In this document: positions 15,221-20,959 of the stretch, piece by piece
How the letters are laid out: each line of letters begins with the position of its first letter
How positions within the stretch are numbered: the stretch's first letter is position 1
Source of the DNA: a virus
IMG/VR virus record: IMGVR_UViG_3300021376_000402
Span: 1 to 21,965 of that record
DNA length: 21,965 nucleotides
Strand: one strand, 5' to 3'
The notes under the pieces: model-generated
Told to the model about the DNA's origin: nothing
The model's input: the letters and a program-made list of their open reading frames with translations, nothing else
Databases searched by the model: none
Translations under genes and position numbers: made by a program

Positions 15221-16339
15221 ATGATCAAACTTGTTGATGCGGCTGAACATTTCAAAAATCTTCCGCATCAGCGAGGGGCGCTTGAGTGGTTACAAACTCA
15301 AATCTCAGATCCGGTTTTGGAGGAGTTTGCGACGCGGTATCGCAATACTCCAAAGCCGGACTTGGAGTTTTCCAACACCTGGGATGGCGTGCTAGCAGCT
15401 GCTAAAAAAGCTGGCGCCAAGTTTCCAGAATGTGTTGCAGCCCAATGGTTCCTAGAGAGCAACCAGGGTAAACATGTATCTTGCACCCATAACTACTTTG
15501 GCATCAAATCCAAAGATGGCGATGGTTGCTACGTTGCTACAAAGGAGTTTGTAGGCGGTAAAGAGATTGAAATCAAGGATTGGTTTAAACGTTTTGGCAG
15601 CCTGTACGAATGTGTTGATTATTTAGTCACCCGTTGGTACAAGGATTTCAACGGATATAAAGGCGTCAATCGTGCTAAAACCAGGAATGAGTGCGCTCAA
15701 CTTCTGAAGGATGAAGGATATGCAACTGATCCTGGTTATGTCACCAAAATAATTCAGGTGATGGACCGGCAGCTGCAAAAGCCGGATCCTGCCGAGCCAG
15801 GTGTCATTGACCGGAAGATTCTGTCTGTACCCTATGAGTACCAGCTGGATAACCAATCCGGCACTGGATACCGAGAGTGTTTCTCGTCAACCTGCGCCAT
15901 GATCTGTGAGTATTACGGCAAGGTAAAGAGTGACGACGAATACAACAAGATCCGCAGCCAATACGGCGATACAACCAACCGCAATGCTCAGCTCGCAGCC
16001 ATCAGATCCCTGGGGCTTAATGCCAGGTTTATTACCAATGGGAACGCCGCATTGCTTGAAAATGAAATCCGCAATGGTCGGCCAGTTGCTGTTGGTTGGT
16101 TACATAAAGGAACTGTAAGTTACCCCACAGGCGGTGGACATTGGACCTGTTGCGTGGGCTTTACGCCAACCTCATTTGTATTCCATGATCCAAATGGAGA
16201 GGCGGATATGGTCAATGGCGGGTATGTCAACAACAGCGCTGCTAAAGGCAAGAATGTAGAGTACAGCAGGAAAAATTGGTTACGCAGATGGGAATGCGAC
16301 GGAAATAACACAGGCTGGGCGATTCTGATCAGCAAGTGA
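15221..16339 (+). CDS. Two-domain endolysin: GH73-type glucosaminidase plus C39-like cysteine peptidase
   Basis: A 372-aa protein. Residues about 50-185 resemble FlgJ-type glucosaminidases: KFPECVAAQWFLESNQGKHV with Glu79 as likely acid, followed by C-T-H-N-Y-F-G-I-K, a W-F-K-R-F-G-S-L segment and G-Y-A-T-D-P-G-Y, all typical of GH73. Residues about 205-370 look like a papain-fold C39-type peptidase: VPYEYQLDNQSGTG, then RECFSSTCAMICEYYG with catalytic Cys220 (Cys225 is the alternative), GGGHWTCCVGF with His307 and FHDPNGE with Asp323. Together they could cut glycan and peptide bonds of peptidoglycan. No signal peptide. It is 5 bases after the tail-region gene, so a virion-associated lysin for entry is as likely as late lysis. 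Domain calls are by motif. Confidence 0.82.
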   Translation: MIKLVDAAEHFKNLPHQRGALEWLQTQISDPVLEEFATRYRNTPKPDLEFSNTWDGVLAAAKKAGAKFPECVAAQWFLESNQGKHVSCTHNYFGIKSKDGDGCYVATKEFVGGKEIEIKDWFKRFGSLYECVDYLVTRWYKDFNGYKGVNRAKTRNECAQLLKDEGYATDPGYVTKIIQVMDRQLQKPDPAEPGVIDRKILSVPYEYQLDNQSGTGYRECFSSTCAMICEYYGKVKSDDEYNKIRSQYGDTTNRNAQLAAIRSLGLNARFITNGNAALLENEIRNGRPVAVGWLHKGTVSYPTGGGHWTCCVGFTPTSFVFHDPNGEADMVNGGYVNNSAAKGKNVEYSRKNWLRRWECDGNNTGWAILISK

Positions 16340-16497
16340 AGAACCACAAAGAACCGCATACCCGCGTCAATATCTGCTGGAAAGTTGGCGACGAAAAAAA
16401 ATGCGCCACTATGGATAAGAGTGACGCATATAAAACCCGTGACTGGGTAGAAGCAAACGACGGTGTCGTCTATTGGTTCCAAGCGTTGCTTGATTGA
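16336..16497 (+). CDS. Unknown 53-aa protein
   Basis: GTG start overlapping the endolysin stop (GTGA). The sequence includes HTRVNICWKVGDEKKCATMD, then KTRDWVEANDGVVYWFQALL. It reads as a compact alternation of strands and one helix with two Cys residues. The GTGA overlap and balanced composition favour a real, coupled gene. No family known to me; a regulator or chaperone of the lysin is one possibility. It ends immediately beside the stop of the convergent gene. Confidence 0.6.
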   Translation: MKNHKEPHTRVNICWKVGDEKKCATMDKSDAYKTRDWVEANDGVVYWFQALLD

Positions 16498-16510
16498 TCA
16501 GCGTTGCTTG
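16482..16510. repeat. 11-bp direct repeat at a convergent gene junction
   Basis: AGCGTTGCTTG occurs at 16482-16492 and 16500-16510, spanning the two abutting convergent stop codons (16495-16497 and 16498-16500). It could be a recombination or duplication scar, or chance. Confidence 0.5.
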
Positions 16511-16662
16511 GCGCGGCCAATCACCAGGGCACCAATCTCAATGAGGCGATAGAGCTTACGCACCAGAGCGTCATCTTTAGGTGTGGGGGTCAGCGCAGTA
16601 ATGGCAGAGCAAGCAGCATGAATAGCCAGTGCTACTTCCAGGTATTCGTTGAGTTTGTGCAT
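16498..16662 (-). CDS. Small helical protein, 54 aa
   Basis: Starts at ATG 16662 with a good ribosome-binding site (AGGAAA, 5 bases away). The sequence reads MHKLNEYLEVALAIHAACSA, I-T-A-L-T-P-T-P-K-D-D, then ALVRKLYRLIEIGALVIGRA and K-Q-R: two helices around a Pro turn. The moderately hydrophobic second helix is flanked by Arg/Lys. The family is unknown; it resembles small 'K-L-x-R-x-I-E-x-x-A-L' phage proteins I have seen. It is the last gene of the leftward block from 18211. Confidence 0.6.
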   Translation of the reverse strand: MHKLNEYLEVALAIHAACSAITALTPTPKDDALVRKLYRLIEIGALVIGRAKQR

Positions 16663-16680
16663 GACAATTTCCTGTTTTCT

Positions 16681-17010
16681 TTATTCTAAACGCATCGGTT
16701 TATAGATATAGAAAGATTTCGTTTCTTCATCAATGGAATGAATGATATCTAGGTTGTGCCTAAGAATCCATTTCTTCCAGATCTTCATTTGACGTTCTGC
16801 ATCTGCTGATTCGCAGTAAAACATAATGATGTCACCCTCTGGAACAACATCAAGCCATGCATACAACTGACGCAAAGCAATGGCATGACCACTATTGCCA
16901 CCTAAACCAGTCAGGTTTTTGTTTAGTTTCTGTACACGCTTGCGTTTGGAGCGCCTTTTCAGCCAGTCGTTAATCTGTCGCCGGCTTTTGCCAACGGCTA
17001 AACTGGCCAT
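16681..17010 (-). CDS. Unknown 109-aa basic protein
   Basis: From ATG 17010: MASLAVGKSRRQINDWLKRR, S-K-R-K-R-V-Q-K-L-N-K-N-L, then GHAIALRQLYAWLDVVPEGD, IIMFYCESADAERQMKIWKK and a short beta end (TKSFYIYKPMRLE). The Arg/Lys-rich N-terminus suggests nucleic-acid binding; the C-terminal alpha/beta part resembles a small KOW/ferredoxin-sized domain but has no motif I can name. The frame is open up to a GTG at 17175, but that part is poly-Lys and overlaps the better frame of the gene at 16970-17122, so I take the internal ATG. 18 bases separate its stop from the next start. Confidence 0.6.
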   Translation of the reverse strand: MASLAVGKSRRQINDWLKRRSKRKRVQKLNKNLTGLGGNSGHAIALRQLYAWLDVVPEGDIIMFYCESADAERQMKIWKKWILRHNLDIIHSIDEETKSFYIYKPMRLE

Positions 17011-17122
17011 CCACGCGTAGTTTTTCCCAATACGGATCCATGGGATCAGGCGTGTTACAGCTATCGCGCCATTCTTGAGAATGATCGTGTGAACTAATTT
17101 TTTTCTTTTGATTCGCTTGCAT
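16970..17122 (-). CDS. Unknown 50-aa protein
   Basis: From ATG 17122: MQANQKKKISSHDHSQEWRD, then SCNTPDPMDPYWEKLRVDGQ and FSRWQKPATD. Polar, with a Trp- and Pro-rich second half. The same frame is open to 17233 and could begin at a GTG at 17200, which would overlap the upstream 45-aa gene. It overlaps the following gene by 41 bases. The W/D/P composition argues against a shadow frame, but support is modest. Confidence 0.45.
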   Translation of the reverse strand: MQANQKKKISSHDHSQEWRDSCNTPDPMDPYWEKLRVDGQFSRWQKPATD

Positions 17123-17153
17123 CTTTTCTTTTTCTTTAGCAGTGAGCCAAAGC

Positions 17154-17291
17154 TCAATCCTCGTAGATCCGACACTGTACGGCGCCAGGGTTTTCCTCAC
17201 AATAACGCTTAAAGCGTTCAGTGGAAGTTTCACTATAGATAGTGCAACGCTTGAACAGTTTGCAAACGAGCCAGTTATAAAAACCCATCAT
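17154..17291 (-). CDS. Small protein, 45 aa (C-E-E-N-P type)
   Basis: Starts MMGFYNWLVCKLFKRCTIYS and ends with RYCEENPGAVQCRIYED. ATG 17291 overlaps the stop of the upstream gene (ATGA), a hallmark of translational coupling; a second ATG at 17288 is the alternative. It has three or four Cys in a short Arg/Lys-rich protein, and a Y-C-E-x-N-P-x-A-x-x-C-R-I-Y end that I have seen in other cyanophage mini-proteins. It may bind a metal or stay disulfide-free in the cytoplasm; function unknown. Confidence 0.6.
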   Translation of the reverse strand: MMGFYNWLVCKLFKRCTIYSETSTERFKRYCEENPGAVQCRIYED

Positions 17292-18211
17292 GGCCTGTTT
17301 GTTAAAGTAACAAAGATTTCCGGGAACTTGTCATCAGGATGATGCTGAGCGTCCCAAGCATCTACCCATTCTGACAGGGTATGGTCATGAACGGTATCAA
17401 GAAATTCTTCACTTCCGAATTCCAAGATGAAGAAGTTATCGTCTGCTGCAGCAGCACCGCTCCCCTGGGGGCTACCAATTAACCATTCCGAGCCATTGAG
17501 AATGGTTACTGTTACTCCTGAATTAATAACGCATTCATTTTCAGTGAACCCATTAGGTTTCCCTGGAACATCCGAGATATTGGTGTTGGTGGTGATTGGA
17601 GAGTTAAAGGTTGCTGTCGTAACAGCATCAATCGTGGTCTCCTGGAGGAACAGCGTGAAATCTTCCAGAGCCAGCAAGTATTCGACCGCAGCAAACTCGA
17701 TGACTAGACCAACGTTGTAATCCAGCCTTTCGTTACGGGTACTGGAAATACAAAGCAGGTAACTACCGGCCTGCAGTGGGTAGTAGCGATCATCCCCACG
17801 ATCCAAACGGATGCGAGAAAAGGTGTTGTAGAGATCCGACTGGGTACTCATAGAAGTAGCCAGGTACGGAAAGTAAGCCTCCCCCGTTGTCAAGCTGGTT
17901 CCTTGATGGATGGAATCCTCCTGAAAGATGGGTAAACCAACGATGGGGACCTGGTTCAGGTCATACATCGAAGTCTGAATGTAGTTAGGACGCGGACCGT
18001 CCTTAACAACAATGATCCAACCAGGGCTTTGTAAATTGATTTGAAACCAATGGTTATAGGTGCCACCGCCGTAACCATTTAGTCCAACCTGGTTCAGAGG
18101 CCCTAGCGCTCCCGTCAAATAACGCAACGACAGTTCGCCAAAGTTACCCAGGACCAGTGGATTATCTTTTGTACGCTGACGCTGATTAGTTTGACTTGAG
18201 ATTCTAGACAC
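17288..18211 (-). CDS. Putative virion/tail protein with fibre-tip-like segment
   Basis: A 307-aa protein from GTG 18211 (VSRISSQTNQRQRTKDNPLV). The N-terminal 190 residues are beta-rich with aromatic loops (GGGTYNHWFQINLQSPGWII, YFPYLATSMSTQSDLYNTFS, AGSYLLCISSTRNERLDYNV). Residues about 190-245 contain TTIDAVTTATFNSPITTNTN and INSGVTVTILNGSEWLIG; the latter resembles the last residues of the 9546 fibre (SFTVDVPSGSLWSVLG). A C-terminal acidic helical part follows (FLDTVHDHTLSEWVDAWDAQ). The composition fits a structural or receptor-side protein, oddly on the opposite strand to the main fibre block. The stop overlaps the next start (ATGA). Confidence 0.6.
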   Translation of the reverse strand: MSRISSQTNQRQRTKDNPLVLGNFGELSLRYLTGALGPLNQVGLNGYGGGTYNHWFQINLQSPGWIIVVKDGPRPNYIQTSMYDLNQVPIVGLPIFQEDSIHQGTSLTTGEAYFPYLATSMSTQSDLYNTFSRIRLDRGDDRYYPLQAGSYLLCISSTRNERLDYNVGLVIEFAAVEYLLALEDFTLFLQETTIDAVTTATFNSPITTNTNISDVPGKPNGFTENECVINSGVTVTILNGSEWLIGSPQGSGAAAADDNFFILEFGSEEFLDTVHDHTLSEWVDAWDAQHHPDDKFPEIFVTLTNRP

Positions 18212-18231
18212 TTCGACCCAATAGCCCGTAT

Positions 18232-18948
18232 TTACTCATTGTACTCGGGGCGATCTTTCACGTATTCGGGATTAGTAATAGCATTTTTATACTCACGTTG
18301 TATCACTGGTTGCATGCCAGACTCACGTTGAGACTGCCGGTTGAAGAGCATTAGCTTCTCCGCTTTGAAGTCCAGCTCTAAAGGATGGATGGTCTGCGGC
18401 GGATAGTTGCGATTAAAACTGGAGACCATATGTAAAGGGTTGGCACATTTCGGGTTGCCGCACAGTCTGGTCACCACCAGCGCCCCTACATCCCCCCACG
18501 CGCACTGGTAGAGCGCCTTGTGGACATTCACGTTCTCGGACTTCTGCTTGCTGTAGCTCGACCGATACGACGGCAGACACACCCTCTTGGGAGTACCACC
18601 ACCAGGTATCTCCATCTCCCAGCAGTCTTCCGGGAAGCCGACCTTCACCAGCTTCCAGAGCTTGGCGTATTTGTGCTTGTAGTCCGCATGGAGGTAATTG
18701 ATATCGAACCCACAGACGTTGCTCAGAATTTTTTTAACGCACTCATAGCACCAGTGCCCATCTAAATCTCGGATGAGATGACCGTGAGGACAGGCGAAAC
18801 CCCGGTAGTACCCCAGCTTCTTCAGGTTCTCTTCCTCCAGGTTCTCAATCCCCTGGATATGACGGAAGTTTGCTTGTCCCAGTTGAGACTCAACCTGCTT
18901 CACAATGTTCGCCATCGGACCAAAATCATGACACTGCCTTAGGGACAT
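18232..18948 (-). CDS. HNH-like zinc protein
   Basis: About 238 aa. A zinc ribbon lies near the N-terminal third (CPHGHLIRDLDGHWCYEC), and the C-terminal third has NVHKALYQCAWG followed by RLCGNPKCANPLHMVS, the C-x-N-P-x-C-x-N-P-x-H-M/L finish of phage HNH endonucleases. The usual His before the first Cys is replaced (T-R-L-C), so cleavage activity is uncertain; the His in NVHKAL may serve. Start choice: ATG 18987 would run through a tandem GCAGACTT repeat that is part of a palindrome, so ATG 18948 is used; ATG 18915 (MANIVKQVESQ) is equally possible. Likely a homing-type nuclease or a DNA-binding derivative. Confidence 0.6.
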   Translation of the reverse strand: MSLRQCHDFGPMANIVKQVESQLGQANFRHIQGIENLEEENLKKLGYYRGFACPHGHLIRDLDGHWCYECVKKILSNVCGFDINYLHADYKHKYAKLWKLVKVGFPEDCWEMEIPGGGTPKRVCLPSYRSSYSKQKSENVNVHKALYQCAWGDVGALVVTRLCGNPKCANPLHMVSSFNRNYPPQTIHPLELDFKAEKLMLFNRQSQRESGMQPVIQREYKNAITNPEYVKDRPEYNE

Positions 18949-18960
18949 TGTAATGGGGCC

Positions 18961-19081
18961 GTGCAGACTTGCAGACTTTGACCCCATTTTTATCTTTATT
19001 AGAGCTAAATGACACTTTGACTGACAGTGTCATTTACGTCACGTAAGGGTTGAAATACCCCCAAAGTCTGCATCTCTGCAC
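18961..19081. repeat. 121-bp nested palindrome in the main intergenic region
   Basis: Outer arms 18961-18980 and 19062-19081 are inverted copies matching at 18 of 20 positions; inner arms 19006-19016 (TAAATGACACT) and 19026-19036 are perfect inverted repeats. Both pairs share the same axis at 19021. The left outer arm contains GCAGACTT twice in tandem (18963-18978). A further near-perfect palindrome, TTACGTCACGTAA, overlaps the inner arm at 19034-19046. The half-site ATGACACT occurs again at 18928-18935. Candidate origin, operator cluster or structured RNA. Confidence 0.75.
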
Positions 19082-19158
19082 CGACATTCGAGTCCCACAC
19101 TGAGATTTTGATATTTCTGTACTGCTCTTGTTCGTGCCTTCGTGCCGCACCAACGCAC
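19082..19158. other. Gene-free spacer between palindrome and terminator
   Basis: No ORF with a plausible start, no tRNA and no promoter that I trust. The only structure seen is TTCGTGCC repeated twice in tandem near 19132-19147. With the palindrome and terminator it makes the longest non-coding interval of the window (about 270 bases). Confidence 0.5.
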
Positions 19159-19185
19159 AAAAAAACCCCTGCCGTAGCAGAGGCC
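19159..19185 (-). terminator. Intrinsic terminator after the glycosyltransferase gene
   Basis: On the minus strand CCTCTGC and GCAGGGG form a 7-bp stem (one G-U pair) closed by a TACG tetraloop of the very stable UNCG class, followed directly by seven T residues (19165-19159). It lies 35 bases past the stop of the 20476-19220 gene and would end the helicase-speD-glycosyltransferase transcript before the palindrome. Confidence 0.85.
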
Positions 19186-19219
19186 TTTGGTTCCCCACAG
19201 GATTTCGTCCCGACCAACC

Positions 19220-20476
19220 TTAGGCCGTAACCAGTTCCCGCTCAGCTTTCTTTTTTTTCTTCTTAGGTTCTGTCAACGCTTCCGCCTCCAGTACAGGATG
19301 AAGCACCTCTTGGAACACCCCATCGAACTGAGCAGCGACCGTATCCCAGTTAAACTGTTCGTCAGTTGCCCGCAGGTAACAGAGTTCAGCAACGGCATCT
19401 AGCTTCTCGCGGTCCTCATACAGTTCGTTGAGGATCTCGGTGAGGTGGACGGAGGAGGGGCAGGGCATCTCACGAGCAAAGTTGGTGTCCACATCAACGT
19501 GCTCACAGCGAATCAATTTGCCGTAACCCTCGAAGATCTCCTTGCAGGAGGTGTGATCAGGTACTACCTGAGCCACCCGACATGCCGCGTGCTCAAAGTT
19601 CACGAGACCCCAGCCTTCACCCTTACAAGTATTGACACCCACATCGGCAGCCTGGTAGATCGTCTCCAGCAGGTCCACCGGCACAGAAGGCGGGTTGGGC
19701 GTGTTGGCGGTCATGATGATGCGACCGTTGGGATCAAGGCCCCGCTTCTGCATCTCTCGCGCAAATACAGCCATCACATCCCAGCCCTGGTCCTTGGTAC
19801 CCATGTGCAGGTACAGGTGGGCATCCGGTTTATCGACTGCGAAATCGGCAAAAGCATCAATCGTGATATCGATCCGTTTGCGGAACTGGTTCCTGTTGCC
19901 ATTGAAGACAATGAATGCGTCCTCCTTCACACCCAGCTTCTTACGTGCTTCCAGCTTGTCGCCAGGCTTGAACTGCCCAGGGGTCACGCCATGGGGAATC
20001 ACACTGATCGCCTTTTGGATTCCACCCTTAATGAATTCGTGTGCACCGAATTCCGTATAGGAGATGACGGCATCCCATGCGTTGGCGGTATCAGCGAGGC
20101 AACCAACCCAGTTGTAGGAATCCATGGGCATGTAACCCACGAACTTGAAGCCCAGCTTCTGGTGTAAATCGTGGATCTTGGAGTATTGATGGTTGATGAT
20201 CCAGCAGTCATTGATGGTGAAGACCACATCAGGCTTTTCGATCTCTACAATCTCGCGGATGCGGTCCTCACCAAAAGCACCGTGTTGGAAACGGTTGGAT
20301 GCCGGGTAGATCTTGTAGGTCTGCTGCAAGGGATCTGGGTCACCATGCCAGTTGCAGCCGAGGATTACAATCTCGTATTTATCTTTCAGCCGATCAATAA
20401 CGTTGTGAGTAACGCGTGCAAAACCAGTGGTGGCAATAACGTCACCAACCCAAAGAAGCTTCGGTTTTTTAGTCAT
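19220..20476 (-). CDS. GT4-type glycosyltransferase (GT-B fold)
   Basis: A 418-aa protein of full family length. The N-terminal domain opens KPKLLWVGDVIATTGFARVT, the G-F-A/G-R nucleotide-sugar loop of GT4/GT1 enzymes. The C-terminal domain has VIPHGVTPGQFKPG, then FNGNRNQFRKRIDITIDAFA and GEGWGLVNFEHAA, an E-x7-E motif that contacts the donor sugar. The tail is Lys-rich (EPKKKKKKAERE), unusual for the family, and may bind DNA or acidic surfaces. Phage copies may glycosylate DNA, virion proteins or host surface glycans; sequence does not decide. The start ATG 20476 is preceded by TATAGT, and the stop is followed by a clear terminator. Confidence 0.85.
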   Translation of the reverse strand: MTKKPKLLWVGDVIATTGFARVTHNVIDRLKDKYEIVILGCNWHGDPDPLQQTYKIYPASNRFQHGAFGEDRIREIVEIEKPDVVFTINDCWIINHQYSKIHDLHQKLGFKFVGYMPMDSYNWVGCLADTANAWDAVISYTEFGAHEFIKGGIQKAISVIPHGVTPGQFKPGDKLEARKKLGVKEDAFIVFNGNRNQFRKRIDITIDAFADFAVDKPDAHLYLHMGTKDQGWDVMAVFAREMQKRGLDPNGRIIMTANTPNPPSVPVDLLETIYQAADVGVNTCKGEGWGLVNFEHAACRVAQVVPDHTSCKEIFEGYGKLIRCEHVDVDTNFAREMPCPSSVHLTEILNELYEDREKLDAVAELCYLRATDEQFNWDTVAAQFDGVFQEVLHPVLEAEALTEPKKKKKKAERELVTA

Positions 20477-20498
20477 TAAATCGGATTATTCTCGATTT

Positions 20499-20529
20499 AC
20501 TATACACAAACAAACAACATAAATGCCAA
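20499..20529 (-). promoter_or_regulatory. Possible sigma70-type promoter for the glycosyltransferase
   Basis: On the minus strand TTGGCA (20529-20524) and TATAGT (20504-20499) lie 19 bases apart, each one base from consensus, in the 57-base gap between the speD stop and the glycosyltransferase ATG. The spacing is slightly long. The -10 box ends 22 bases before the start codon. Its presence would uncouple this gene from speD. Confidence 0.4.
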
Positions 20530-20533
20530 GACA

Positions 20534-20959
20534 TTAGGCATCTGCCAATGCCTGCATCCCGGTGTTGTTCTCGACATACAGTTTATCCAACGCAGCAACT
20601 GCACCCGCTTCGCCGGGGGTAATAGAACGTGTTAATTCCCGTTCTTCTGCAGTCTTTGCCTTGAGTTTGTACTTTAGAAACTCAGCTGCCTTATGGGTGT
20701 TGGTGGTATCCCCGCAGGTGTAGAGATCGATGGCGGCGTACCCAATCTCTGGCCAAGTATGAATGGAGGCGTGTGATTCAGCCAGCAGGGCCAGCAGTGT
20801 GACGCCCTGCGGTTCAAATTTCTCCCCAAAGATCCTAAGGATGGTAGCTTTTGCCATCAGAAGAGCAGCTTCCAACCACTCCTCCAGTAGCTCGTAATCA
20901 TTCAGTGCCTCTGGATCACAGTCATACAAATCCAGAATTAGGTGACGCCCATTAGACAT
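20534..20959 (-). CDS. speD: S-adenosylmethionine decarboxylase proenzyme
   Basis: A 141-aa protein of the short bacterial SpeD class. The self-processing site is intact: LLAESHASIHTWPEIGYAAI, where Ser62 after Glu61 becomes the pyruvoyl group; His67 and Cys82 (LYTCGD) are the processing and protonation residues of the family. The enzyme makes decarboxylated AdoMet for spermidine synthesis. Such genes are recurrent in cyanophages, where polyamines may help condense DNA or support photosystems and translation. ATG 20959 overlaps the helicase stop by 8 bases, so it is translated from the same mRNA. The C-terminal 30 residues (SITPGEAGAVAALDKLYVEN) extend past the core. Confidence 0.92.
   Translation of the reverse strand: MSNGRHLILDLYDCDPEALNDYELLEEWLEAALLMAKATILRIFGEKFEPQGVTLLALLAESHASIHTWPEIGYAAIDLYTCGDTTNTHKAAEFLKYKLKAKTAEERELTRSITPGEAGAVAALDKLYVENNTGMQALADA

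Noticed and set aside
17011-17175. N-terminal extension of the 16681-17010 gene from GTG 17175
   Set aside because: Poly-Lys sequence that overlaps two better frames (17154-17291 and 16970-17122), so an internal ATG is preferred.
19087-19097. TTCGAGTCCC resembling a tRNA T-arm
   Set aside because: The flanking bases do not pair to form the T-stem and no cloverleaf could be drawn.
19445-20167. 240-aa plus-strand open frame
   Set aside because: It lies wholly within the glycosyltransferase gene on the other strand, which has intact family motifs; no recognisable protein features.
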